Of a stretch of 14,889 bases of DNA, positions 1-7,385 are shown piece after piece. The DNA is from an uncultured Collinsella sp. (GTDB taxonomy: Bacteria > Actinomycetota > Coriobacteriia > Coriobacteriales > Coriobacteriaceae), in the NCBI GenBank assembly GCA_938023905.1, contig CALJCO010000058.1, positions 1 through 14,889 of the forward strand. Reading direction: 5' to 3'. Position 1 is the first letter of the stretch. Every line of letters begins with the position of its first letter. Under the pieces are notes generated by a model. That model was not told where the DNA came from and did not search any database. It worked only from the letters and a program-made list of their open reading frames with translations. The position numbers and the translations under genes are program-made.

Positions 1-1
1 A

Positions 2-1708
2 GCGCACCGCCCTGTCCCGTTACCGCAGCCTGGGCGGCACACCGGCGGCGTTCAGTCGCCGCGTCCTATCGCGCCGAGCCACGGTCAGCAGCGTGGTGCG
101 GCAAACGCTTCGCAACGCCCGAACCAGCAGCGCCAGCAACGTCAGCAGCGCCAGGCAAACGGCAATACGCCCAAGCAGCCCCCCACGCACGGTCGAGGCG
201 ATCGCGGCCCCGCGCGCAAACCCACCGGGAACAATAAGTCGGGCAAAAAGACGACGCTCTTTGTCCTCCTGGGTCTTATCGTCATTGTCTATATCGTAGG
301 CGTCGTAGCGTTTTCGCAGGTAGCCTACCCCAACACCACCATCGCCGGCGTCGACGTCTCGTTCTCCAACGCTTCGTCTGCCGCCACCAAGGTCAACTCG
401 GCGTGGAAGCACTATAAGCTCACCGTGGCGGGCGATGACTTTAGCTGGACCTATCAGCCCGAGTCCGATGAGCCCATCGTCGACGGCGAAGCTGCCGCAA
501 AAGAGATCATCAACCACAACGAAGCCTTTGTATGGCCGGTCCGCCTTGTAGAATCCTTAAGCGGCAAGACCAAAACAACCGCTACCTCCAACGAAGTAGA
601 TCTTGATCAAGACGTCGACCTGTCCATGCTCTCCGATACCTTTGACCAAAAGCAGTTTGAGAAGGATCTGGGCACCGCCATCGATGAGTTTAACGGGAGC
701 CGTTCGGGCACGTTCGAGGCCAATAGCTCCTATGACGAGCAGGCCGGCAAGTTTACCGTCGAGAAGGCGCGCTCCAACGAAAAACTCAACCGCGAGCATG
801 TCATTAAGTATGCCGAGCTCGAGCTTGCCTCGCTGGCCGAGACCGTAGATCTTTCCAAGCTCGGCAACGATGCCTATGAGCCGCTCAATGGATCGCTGAC
901 CGATGATCAGATTCAGGCCGCATGCGATGCCGCCAACAACTTCTTGGGCGTCAACGTGACCCTCAAGCTCAACGGCGAGGATGCCGGCAAGGTTGATGGC
1001 AGCTCCGTGTTGCAGTGGATCAGCTTTGCCGATCCGGCCAACCCCACGCTCGATACGTCGCAGATCAGCAGCTGGGCAGCCGAGCTCGCCAACGGCTTCA
1101 ATACCGTGGGCTCCACTCGCTGGTGGACGCGCGCCGATGGCAAGCAATGCGCCGTCGAAGGCGGCGACTTTGGTTGGTCCATCGACAGCAGCTCGCTCGC
1201 CAAGCAGGTCGAGGACGCCATTAACAACAAGCAGACCGGCGAAATCGAGATCAAGTACTCCCAGAAGGCCGACACCTTTACTGCAAAGGGAGAGCCCGAC
1301 TGGAAGGCATACGTCGATGTCGATCTGTCCGAGCAGCACGCGCGCTACTACGACGAGAGCGGCAATATCGTGTGGGAGGCCAACTTTATCTCCGGCAAGC
1401 CGGGAGAGGACGCCACGCCCGAAGGCGTTTGGCAGATCAACAGCAACAATGGCGCCAGCAAGCTCATCGGTGCCAAGGACCCCGAGACCGGCAAGCCCAA
1501 ATACGAGAGCCCGGTCAGCTATTGGATGCCGTTTGAGGGAAACATGGTCGGTTTCCACGATGCAACGTGGCAAAACGACAAGAGTTTCGACGATCCCAAC
1601 TCCTACAAGTGGTGCGGCAGCCACGGATGCATCAACCTTCGCCTGGCCGACGCCAAGGCGCTGCACGATTGCATCAAAGTCGGCCTGTGCGTGGTTGTCC
1701 ACTCGTAG
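2..1708 (+). CDS. L,D-transpeptidase (YkuD) with peptidoglycan-binding region, 5' partial
   Basis: The reading frame is open from the left window edge, so the true start lies upstream; a GTG at 425 is internal. The visible 568 residues begin with a cytosolic Q/R/N/P/G-rich tail (about residues 1-85), followed by one membrane segment at about 86-104 (bases 257-313, LFVLLGLIVIVYIVGVVAF). A long extracytoplasmic region follows that resembles the PG_binding_4-type domain found before YkuD in Clostridia and Coriobacteria. The C-terminal YkuD domain (about 430-568) carries the catalytic signature: H519 in GFHDATW, then SHGCINLR with H541 and nucleophile C543. The family makes 3-3 cross-links in peptidoglycan at the outer membrane face. 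The stop at 1706-1708 is followed by a 132-base gap, so it probably is not cotranscribed tightly with the exporter genes. Function is well supported; the substrate is inferred. Confidence 0.93.
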   Translation, partial: AHRPVPLPQPGRHTGGVQSPRPIAPSHGQQRGAANASQRPNQQRQQRQQRQANGNTPKQPPTHGRGDRGPARKPTGNNKSGKKTTLFVLLGLIVIVYIVGVVAFSQVAYPNTTIAGVDVSFSNASSAATKVNSAWKHYKLTVAGDDFSWTYQPESDEPIVDGEAAAKEIINHNEAFVWPVRLVESLSGKTKTTATSNEVDLDQDVDLSMLSDTFDQKQFEKDLGTAIDEFNGSRSGTFEANSSYDEQAGKFTVEKARSNEKLNREHVIKYAELELASLAETVDLSKLGNDAYEPLNGSLTDDQIQAACDAANNFLGVNVTLKLNGEDAGKVDGSSVLQWISFADPANPTLDTSQISSWAAELANGFNTVGSTRWWTRADGKQCAVEGGDFGWSIDSSSLAKQVEDAINNKQTGEIEIKYSQKADTFTAKGEPDWKAYVDVDLSEQHARYYDESGNIVWEANFISGKPGEDATPEGVWQINSNNGASKLIGAKDPETGKPKYESPVSYWMPFEGNMVGFHDATWQNDKSFDDPNSYKWCGSHGCINLRLADAKALHDCIKVGLCVVVHS

Positions 1709-1776
1709 TGCAACGCGCGCATTCATACAACATGCAACTGCTGCGACCAATCTAACAATTCCGAAAGATACCGTCC

Positions 1777-1806
1777 TATGCGCCTGCCCCAACCGGCGGG
1801 CGCATA
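1777..1806 (+). terminator. Hairpin between transpeptidase and exporter operon (possible terminator or attenuator)
   Basis: Bases 1777-1788 pair with 1795-1806 to give a 12-bp stem with one G-U pair and a six-base loop (CCAACC). It lies 69 bases after the transpeptidase stop and 34 bases before the adaptor start. The downstream bases are only moderately T-rich (TACTTATC), so it is not a textbook intrinsic terminator. It could end the upstream transcript or shape the adaptor leader. Confidence 0.45.
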
Positions 1807-1828
1807 TACTTATCAAGGTTCTTTCTAT

Positions 1829-1835
1829 AAAGGAG
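1829..1835 (+). promoter_or_regulatory. Ribosome binding site of the adaptor gene
   Basis: AAAGGAG lies five bases before the ATG at 1841. It decides this start over the in-frame ATG at 1778, which sits inside the 1777-1806 hairpin and has no ribosome binding site. Confidence 0.8.
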
Positions 1836-1840
1836 ACGCT

Positions 1841-3262
1841 ATGCCGAATGTCCCCAACATCACCCCGGGCCCGGATGATACCGAGCACACGCCCGAAGGT
1901 GCCACCGAAACGCTTCCTCTGATCACAGACGTACATGCCGACAAGGAGAGCGGACGCACGAACGATACGGCCGAGATTTCCGATGAAGAGGCATATGCCA
2001 AGCTCAAGGCAAAACGTGCCGAACGTCGACGCAAAAAGCTGATTCGACGCGGCATTGCCGCCGGCATCGTGGGTGTCATCGCGCTCATTGCTATTGTTGC
2101 AACCCTGGTTATCAATGCGCAGCCACAGGGCGCTAGCGGGCCTGCGACCGACATGGTGACTGAGGGCACGTTTAGCACAACGGTCGAGGCAAAAGGCCAG
2201 CTCAAACCCATTTCGTCCTCAGTGGTCTCCCCTTCTGTCGACGGCACGGTCGATTCGATCAACGTGCAGGCAGGCCAATCCGTCAACGAGGGCGACGTGC
2301 TTATGACCATTAAAAACGAAGAGCTCGATCGCAACGTTGCCGAGGCGCAGCGTGCAGTTGCAGCCGCTCAAGAAGACCTCGCCAACGCGAAGAAAGCCGC
2401 AGCTGCCGCGCAGGCCAACCCAACGACGGACGTCGACGGAGGTTCCGCAGCGGCTGGCATCTCCGCCGCATCAGCGGACACGAACGCCGTATCGGCCGCG
2501 CAGCGCAGCCTCACATCGGCCCAGGCAAACCTCGATCAGGCGAACGCCAAGGCCGCCAGCCGTACGGTCACGGCCCCGAGCTCGGGCAGCATCGTGGCGC
2601 TCAACGCCAAGGTGGGCGCCACGGTAACAGGCGGCATGATCATGGGCGAAGGCGACACGAGCGGCGGCAAGCAGTGCATGCAAATCGCCGACCTGTCCAA
2701 GATGAAGGTGACGGTTCAGGTGGGCGAAAAGGATATCGCCAAAATTGCCGTGGGCCAAAGCGCCAACGTGACCTATCCCGCGTTTCCCGATATCGTGAGC
2801 CAGGGCACCGTCACGGCTATCGCCTCGGTGGCAAACTCTGACTCCGGCTCCGGTAGCGGCGGCAGCGTGACCTTTAACGTCGACATCCTCATCGAAGCAC
2901 CCGACAGTCGCCTTAAGCCGGGTATGACTGCCGAGGTCTCGGTAGTGACCGAGAAGCTCGACGACGTGGTTATGGTGCCGACCATGGCGCTGATGACCGA
3001 AGATGGCGAGCACTATTACGTCAATCTGGCCACCGATTCGGAAGGCAAGAAGACGCGCCGCGTGAAGGTGACCGTCGTGACGCAAAACGACAACGAGGCT
3101 GTAGTCGGTAAGACGCAGGTCAAGCGCGACGACCAGGGCAACGAGATCAACCCAGACGTCCCGGTTACCAAGTTACGCGACGGCGACACCATCGTGACGG
3201 ATACCGGCGCAGGCATGACGGCAGACGGCGGCGACAATATGTCTGCCGACGAGGGCAAGTAA
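1841..3262 (+). CDS. HlyD/MacA-type periplasmic-adaptor-like subunit of an ABC exporter
   Basis: This 473-residue protein starts at the ATG placed by AAAGGAG at 1829-1835. Residues 1-70 are cytosolic: first acidic, then strongly basic (KAKRAERRRKKLIRR). One membrane segment follows at about 71-91. The two half-lipoyl motifs of HlyD/MacA adaptors are visible at about 130-157 (SPSVDGTVDSINVQAGQSV) and 241-265 (TVTAPSSGSIVALNAKVGA). Between them lie two Ala/Gln-rich helices (about 160-195 and 213-240) that should form the coiled-coil hairpin. A beta-barrel domain covers about 285-385, and the end is a short Asp/Gly-rich tail. In monoderms such adaptors (YknX-like) work with a MacB-type permease to export peptides or drugs. 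Its TAA overlaps the ATPase start by one base, which supports one complex. The transported substrate cannot be seen. Confidence 0.9.
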   Translation: MPNVPNITPGPDDTEHTPEGATETLPLITDVHADKESGRTNDTAEISDEEAYAKLKAKRAERRRKKLIRRGIAAGIVGVIALIAIVATLVINAQPQGASGPATDMVTEGTFSTTVEAKGQLKPISSSVVSPSVDGTVDSINVQAGQSVNEGDVLMTIKNEELDRNVAEAQRAVAAAQEDLANAKKAAAAAQANPTTDVDGGSAAAGISAASADTNAVSAAQRSLTSAQANLDQANAKAASRTVTAPSSGSIVALNAKVGATVTGGMIMGEGDTSGGKQCMQIADLSKMKVTVQVGEKDIAKIAVGQSANVTYPAFPDIVSQGTVTAIASVANSDSGSGSGGSVTFNVDILIEAPDSRLKPGMTAEVSVVTEKLDDVVMVPTMALMTEDGEHYYVNLATDSEGKKTRRVKVTVVTQNDNEAVVGKTQVKRDDQGNEINPDVPVTKLRDGDTIVTDTGAGMTADGGDNMSADEGK

Positions 3263-4035
3263 TGCGTCCCGTCATCGACATCCGCAACGTGCACCGCATC
3301 TTTGAGAGCGAGGCCGGTTGCGCCCACATCCTGCACAACGTGAGCCTGGCGGTGAACCCCGGTGAGTTCGTCGCCATCACCGGCCCCTCGGGCTCGGGCA
3401 AGTCGACGCTCATGAACATCCTGGGCTGCCTGGACAAGCCGACGGCGGGTGATTATTTCCTGCAAGGGCTCAACGTCGCCGAGCTCGACGATGATGAGCT
3501 CACCGAGGTGCGCGCGCTGAGCATCGGCTTTGTCTTTCAGAGTTTTAACTTGCTGCCGCGTCTGACGGTGATCGAAAACGTCATGCTGCCGCTGTCCTAC
3601 ACCAATGTGCCGCGTAGCCAGCGCGAGATGCGCGCCGTGCACGCGCTGCAAGCCGTCACACTGCCGGTCGACCATTGGGACCACCGCATATCGGAACTCT
3701 CGGGCGGACAGATGCAGCGCGTCGCCATCGCGCGCGCCCTCGTCAACGACCCGCCCATAATTCTTGCCGACGAGCCGACGGGAAACCTGGACTCCGCGAC
3801 CGGAGCGCTTGTGATGGAGACCTTCCATAAGCTCCAGGGGCGCGGCAAAACCATCGTGCTCATCACGCACGACCCCGGCATTGCCGCCGAAGCCGACCGC
3901 GCCGTGACCATCCGCGACGGCCGCATCCACGACGGCGCGTATATTCCACATGCACCGAAGACCCTACGCAACGCCGTAGATAGCCTGCCCATGATTTCCG
4001 ACTCGACCATCCCGCTGAAAGGAGTGATGGTATGA
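3262..4035 (+). CDS. ABC transporter ATP-binding protein, MacB/LolD type
   Basis: This 257-residue protein is a complete nucleotide-binding domain. Walker A is GPSGSGKST at 41-49, the Q-loop glutamine is Q93 (VFQSFNLLP), the ABC signature LSGGQ is at 146-150, Walker B is IILADEP at 166-172 with catalytic E171, and the switch histidine is H203 (ITHDP). The FNLLPRLTVIENVMLPL stretch is typical of the MacB/LolD/FtsE subgroup. The ATG shares one base with the adaptor stop, with GAGGG at 3251-3255 as ribosome binding site. A roughly 35-residue extension follows the domain. It overlaps the permease gene by ATGA (4032-4035). It should power the permease downstream on the cytosolic side. Confidence 0.96.
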   Translation: MRPVIDIRNVHRIFESEAGCAHILHNVSLAVNPGEFVAITGPSGSGKSTLMNILGCLDKPTAGDYFLQGLNVAELDDDELTEVRALSIGFVFQSFNLLPRLTVIENVMLPLSYTNVPRSQREMRAVHALQAVTLPVDHWDHRISELSGGQMQRVAIARALVNDPPIILADEPTGNLDSATGALVMETFHKLQGRGKTIVLITHDPGIAAEADRAVTIRDGRIHDGAYIPHAPKTLRNAVDSLPMISDSTIPLKGVMV

Positions 4036-5246
4036 GCACGCGCGACCTCATCCAAGAAGCGCTTCACTCGCTCGAGGCCAACAAGGGGCGCAGCCTGCTC
4101 ACCATCCTGGGCATTGTCATCGGCATCGCCTCGGTTATCGCCATGACTTCGCTCATCGGCGGCATCCAAAACAGCTTGGTCAGCAGCCTGGGCCTCAACG
4201 CAGCTCGTATGGTTCAGATCTATTCGTCGCAAGAACTCACTGATTCTGACGTCCAAAAGCTTCAAAAACTGGTGCCGCAGATAGAGCAGATCGGCATTGT
4301 CGACAGCGCGTATACCGAGTACAAGACCGGCGATAAAAGCTATACCGTCATGGCACAGGGTATCGATAGCGACATGCTCGACGCCGTGGGCGCCAGCAAG
4401 CTCGTTGCGGGGCGCACCTATTCCCAGGTCGAGTCTCAATCAGGCTCGCGCGTGGCGCTCATCAGCCGCGGCGGCGCCGATCAGCTTTACGGCAACGAAC
4501 AGGACGCACTGGGAAAAACCATCAAGGTGTCCAACGGCGAGGTGCAGATTGTGGGCGTGATTGATGGCGGCAGCGACTCCATGGGCTCGCTCACGCTGTA
4601 TATGCCGCGAGAGACCATTGCCGGGCTGTTCGGTGACGAGAATCCCTCATTTCCAAGCGTGACCGCGCTCGCCGCCGAGGGCACGGACATGGATGAGCTC
4701 TGCAAGACCATCGAGTCCAAGGTGCGCGCGATGAAGGGCATCGCGGAGGATGATGAGTACAACAGTGTATCGGCGACCTCCATGAAAAGCGCCATCGACG
4801 CGCTCAACTCCTTTATGGGCGCGTTCTCGCTCATCATGGGTGCTGTCGCCAGCATCTCGCTGCTTGTCGGCGGTATCGGCATTATGAATATGATGCTTAC
4901 CAACGTAACGGAGCGCATTCGCGAGATCGGCATCCGCCGCGCTCTGGGCGCCAGTCGTCGCGATATCACCGCGCAGTTTTTGGCCGAGTCTTCGGCGCTG
5001 TGCGTCACCGGTGGCCTACTGGGTGTCCTGATAGGCTATCTGCTGGCCTGGGGCCTCGCGATGTTTGCCTCCGGATCTGGGATTCTTGGCGAGCTCGGAG
5101 CCAGCGGGCAAATCACACCGAGTTTTTCAATCGCCACGGTGCTGCTGGCCTTCGCCGTCTCCGTAGGCATCGGTGTAATCTTTGGCTTCTACCCCGCTCG
5201 CCGCGCGGCAAAGCTCAACCCGGTGGAGTGCCTACGCTACCAGTAA
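4032..5246 (+). CDS. ABC transporter permease, MacB/FtsX type
   Basis: This 404-residue protein has the MacB layout without a fused ATPase: an N-terminal membrane helix (about 21-43, SLLTILGIVIGIASVIAM), a large extracytoplasmic MacB_PCD domain (about 45-258), and three C-terminal helices (about 262-288, 320-346, 366-387). The FtsX signature is clear at 279-307 (VGGIGIMNMMLTNVTER, then REIGIRRALGA). The C-terminus PARRAAKLNPVECLRYQ is also typical. AAAGGAG at 4018-4024 lies seven bases before the ATG. It is the last gene of the exporter operon, followed by the palindromic element at 5259-5327. MacB-type pumps drive adaptor-assisted extrusion by mechanotransmission rather than a transmembrane channel; that is family knowledge, and the substrate is unknown. 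Confidence 0.95.
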   Translation: MSTRDLIQEALHSLEANKGRSLLTILGIVIGIASVIAMTSLIGGIQNSLVSSLGLNAARMVQIYSSQELTDSDVQKLQKLVPQIEQIGIVDSAYTEYKTGDKSYTVMAQGIDSDMLDAVGASKLVAGRTYSQVESQSGSRVALISRGGADQLYGNEQDALGKTIKVSNGEVQIVGVIDGGSDSMGSLTLYMPRETIAGLFGDENPSFPSVTALAAEGTDMDELCKTIESKVRAMKGIAEDDEYNSVSATSMKSAIDALNSFMGAFSLIMGAVASISLLVGGIGIMNMMLTNVTERIREIGIRRALGASRRDITAQFLAESSALCVTGGLLGVLIGYLLAWGLAMFASGSGILGELGASGQITPSFSIATVLLAFAVSVGIGVIFGFYPARRAAKLNPVECLRYQ

Positions 5247-5258
5247 GCCACCACCAAC

Positions 5259-5327
5259 AAGTTGCGGTGAATTAGGGACTGAAAATGCTATCTAGCAGCA
5301 AAAACAGACACTATTTCACCGCAATTT
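5259..5327. repeat. Imperfect palindromic element between convergent operons
   Basis: TTGCGGTGAA at 5262-5271 is the reverse complement of TTCACCGCAA at 5315-5324; three more outer pairs (one G-U) extend it to 5259-5327. Symmetry continues inward: 5273-5275 with 5311-5313, 5277 with 5309, 5279-5281 with 5305-5307, and 5286-5289 with 5297-5300, separated by isolated mismatches and a 4x4 A-rich internal loop. It lies 12 bases after the permease stop. It could act as a bidirectional terminator or be a dispersed repeat of the REP/MITE kind; only the structure is seen. Confidence 0.6.
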
Positions 5328-5336
5328 ATTGAAGGG

Positions 5337-5414
5337 CTGTTTGCGCCAGTTCTGGGTGTCGTCCTCGAGCTATTGATGGATGACGGGCTTGTACGGGTCG
5401 AGCTTGCTCGAGGC
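5337..5414 (-). mobile_element. Decayed fragment resembling IS21-family transposase IstA
   Basis: Read on the minus strand, this stretch encodes ASSKLDPYKPVIHQ, an amber stop (5370-5372), then LEDDTQNWRKQ. From memory this resembles the IstA segment with KLDPY, I, a W-L-acidic stretch and KQRHTA; the stop sits where a Trp is expected (TGG to TAG). The likeness ends at KQ, about 12 bases before the palindromic element. No start codon, catalytic region or insertion-sequence ends are seen, so only a remnant remains. The assignment rests on a 25-residue match and is tentative. Confidence 0.4.
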
Positions 5415-5436
5415 GATCCTCCTCGCGGGCGGGAGG

Positions 5437-5466
5437 GCGCGCAGGCGCGGCGAGCGCCTAGCGCGC
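5437..5466 (-). terminator. GC-rich hairpin across the cobK stop codon
   Basis: GCGCGC (5437-5442) plus AGGCGC (5443-5448) pair with GCGCCT (5454-5459) and GCGCGC (5461-5466), giving a 12-bp stem with a single bulged A (5460) and a five-base loop. It covers the cobK stop codon at 5458-5460. No T-run follows in the minus-strand direction, so it may slow or end transcription of the cobalamin operon but is not a canonical intrinsic terminator. Confidence 0.35.
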
Positions 5467-6231
5467 GAACTCCCGTAAGAGCGCGTCTTCCACTTCCCGA
5501 AGCGAAAGGGCCCCGCTTCCCTCGGCGGGACGGGTGACCACGATGCAGCGCGCTCCCACGTCGCGCGCGGCGGCGAGCTTCTCGGCCGTGCCGCCTACGG
5601 TTCCCGAGTCCTTGGTCACAAGCCACTGGGCGCCCACCTGCCGAAGCATCGCCTCGTTGAGCTCGCGGGTGAAGGGCCCCTGCATGCCGATGACGTGCGA
5701 CGGCGAAAACCCCGCGTCGATGCACTTCGTTATAGCACCGGGCAGTGGGAGCACACGCACGAAGAAGCGCTCCGCGAAATCGGCGACGCGCGTGTAGGGA
5801 GCAAGCTCCTTGCTCCCCGTCGTGAGAAGCGCGCGACCCGGGTTCTCGGAGAGAAAGCACGCCGCGCAGGCGATCGACGCGACCGACACGACGCCTTTGG
5901 GCAGCGCCTCGGCCGGGCGCGCAAGGCGCAGGCATCGTGCACCCACGGCGAGCGAAGCGGCCCGGATGTTGCCGCTTGCGAGCGTAGCGAAGGGGTGCGT
6001 GGCGTCGACGATGATGCGCGCGCCGAAAAGCTCGCGCTCCATGTCGGCCTCGTCGAGCCTGCTCGCATGCACCTCGATGCCCGGAAGCTCGCCCAAAAGC
6101 TCACCTCCGTACTCGGTTGCCGCGTAGGCACGGGCGGGGATGCCCGCCCCGCTCGCCCATTCGCACAGAAGGCGGCCCTCGGTGGTGCCGGCGAAGATGC
6201 GCAGCGCCGGCACGGATGCGGGGGCCGTCAC
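5458..6231 (-). CDS. cobK: Precorrin-6A / cobalt-precorrin-6A reductase (CobK/CbiJ)
   Basis: This 257-residue protein reduces (cobalt-)precorrin-6A with NAD(P)H, in the corrin-ring part of B12 synthesis. Family motifs are visible in order: the nucleotide-binding start RIFAGTTEGR (11-20), VDATHPFA (75-82), LLTTGSKEL (135-143), GMQGPF (182-187) and VTKDSG (205-210). Length matches the family (about 250). The start is a GTG that forms a GTGA overlap with the cbiC stop; reading further upstream gives only a low-quality shadow of cbiC. It is the last gene of the operon, and a GC-rich hairpin spans its stop. In an anaerobe the name cbiJ would apply; the sequence alone does not separate the two pathways. 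Confidence 0.93.
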   Translation of the reverse strand: MTAPASVPALRIFAGTTEGRLLCEWASGAGIPARAYAATEYGGELLGELPGIEVHASRLDEADMERELFGARIIVDATHPFATLASGNIRAASLAVGARCLRLARPAEALPKGVVSVASIACAACFLSENPGRALLTTGSKELAPYTRVADFAERFFVRVLPLPGAITKCIDAGFSPSHVIGMQGPFTRELNEAMLRQVGAQWLVTKDSGTVGGTAEKLAAARDVGARCIVVTRPAEGSGALSLREVEDALLREFAR

Positions 6232-6869
6232 TTCGCGCCACCCGTGCGCGTGATCTGGTAGAGCAGCGCGTTCATAATGGCGGCCGCCACGGTCGAGCCG
6301 CCCTTGCGACCCCTCGCGACGATGGCCGGCACGCGTCGCGCGAGTAGCTCCTCTTTCGCCTCGACCACGTTCACAAACCCGACCGGCACCCCAACGACGA
6401 GCGCGGGCGCGATCCTCCCCGCGTCCATGAGCTCGGCGAGGCGCAGAAGTGCTGTGGGAGCGTTGCCGACGGCCACGATGAGCGGACCCTCGATGCGGCA
6501 AGCTTTGTCCATGCTCGCAACGGCGCGAGTCGTGCCCGCGGCGCGCGCAGCCACGGCGACATCAGGGTCGGCCATGTAGCACACGGCCTTGCAGCCGAGC
6601 TTCGCGAGCGCGGGCTTGCTTATGCCTGCGAGCGCCATGTTCGTGTCGGTGAGCACCGTGGCCCCTGCGCGCAGTGCGTCGAGCGCACAGTGCGCGGCGT
6701 CATGAGTGAACACGAGGGAATCGGCGTACGAGAAGTCGGCAGTGGTGTGGATGACGCGCTTCACGACGGGCTCTTCGAGCGGCGGGAACGTGCGGCCGCC
6801 GAGCTCTTCGGTGATGATCTCGAAGCTGCGCCGCTCGATGTCGCCGGGCGCCATCTCCTTGGAATCCAT
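6228..6869 (-). CDS. cbiC: Precorrin-8X / cobalt-precorrin-8 methylmutase (CobH/CbiC)
   Basis: This 213-residue protein moves the C-11 methyl group to C-12 to give (hydrogeno)cobyrinic acid. The catalytic histidine is H41 in VIHTTADFSYADSLVF; further conserved blocks are LTDTNMALAGISK, VAVGNAPTALLRLAEL, VVGVPVGFVNVVEAKE and ARGRKGGSTVAAAIMNALLY. Length fits the family (about 205-215). The ATG follows the cobO TAG with no base between, and GGAAGGAG lies about 11 bases upstream inside cobO. It overlaps cobK by four bases. It acts next to CobK in the pathway, which agrees with their adjacency. Confidence 0.96.
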   Translation of the reverse strand: MDSKEMAPGDIERRSFEIITEELGGRTFPPLEEPVVKRVIHTTADFSYADSLVFTHDAAHCALDALRAGATVLTDTNMALAGISKPALAKLGCKAVCYMADPDVAVAARAAGTTRAVASMDKACRIEGPLIVAVGNAPTALLRLAELMDAGRIAPALVVGVPVGFVNVVEAKEELLARRVPAIVARGRKGGSTVAAAIMNALLYQITRTGGAK

Positions 6870-7385
6870 CTAGTACTCCACTCCTTCCCTTGCACATATC
6901 CCCTGCTCGTAGGGATGTTTCTTGCACCGCATCTCGGTTATGTAGTCGGCCTTCTCCACGATCTTGCGGGAAGGCGCGCGCCCGGTGAGCGCTACTTCGA
7001 CGCCGCGCGCGGACATATCGAGCGCGCGGTCCACGAGCGCCTCGTCGACAAGCCCCTTCGATAGCGCGTCGAGCGCCTCGTCGAGCACGAGCAGCCCCTC
7101 CTGAGCGCCCTCGAGCTCGGCGAGCGCGGAAGCGAGGTTCCCATCGTGCAGCTCGCACGTCGCGGCAAGTTCTTCCGACGTCATTGACCAGGTAAACTTG
7201 TCCGACACCTTCCCCGCGAACACGGGCACGCCGAAATGCTCGGCGAGCAGGCGCGCCTCCCCGCTTTCGCCGTCTTTCAGGAACTGCACGACGACGACGT
7301 GGCGGCCTGCGGCGAGCATGCGAAGGGCGAGGCCCATCGCCGCCGTGGTCTTGCCTTTGCCGTCGCCATGATACACGTGGATCAT
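6870..7385 (-). CDS. cobO: Cob(I)yrinic acid a,c-diamide adenosyltransferase (CobO/CobA/BtuR family)
   Basis: This 171-residue protein transfers the adenosyl group of ATP to the reduced corrinoid. It carries the family P-loop at the N-terminus (YHGDGKGKTTAAMGLALR, Walker A at 7-14), VVVVQFLK (30-37), the acidic motif LLVLDEALDAL (98-108) and the C-terminal LTGRAPSRKIVEKADYITEM with KHP. The ATG forms ATGA with the cobQ stop, and GAGGAGGG at 7389-7396 is its ribosome binding site. It is a little shorter than CobO/CobA proteins with an N-terminal extension, as usual for the short BtuR forms of Firmicutes and Coriobacteria. It abuts cbiC directly. Confidence 0.95.
   Translation of the reverse strand: MIHVYHGDGKGKTTAAMGLALRMLAAGRHVVVVQFLKDGESGEARLLAEHFGVPVFAGKVSDKFTWSMTSEELAATCELHDGNLASALAELEGAQEGLLVLDEALDALSKGLVDEALVDRALDMSARGVEVALTGRAPSRKIVEKADYITEMRCKKHPYEQGICAREGVEY

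Noticed and set aside
1778..1840. Earlier ATG as start of the adaptor gene
   Set aside because: It sits inside a strong hairpin and has no ribosome binding site; ATG 1841 follows AAAGGAG at good spacing.
557..1936. Long minus-strand open frame of 459 codons opposite the transpeptidase
   Set aside because: It lies antisense to a gene with clear catalytic motifs, has Val/Gly/Ala-biased composition and no family likeness; it is a codon-bias shadow.
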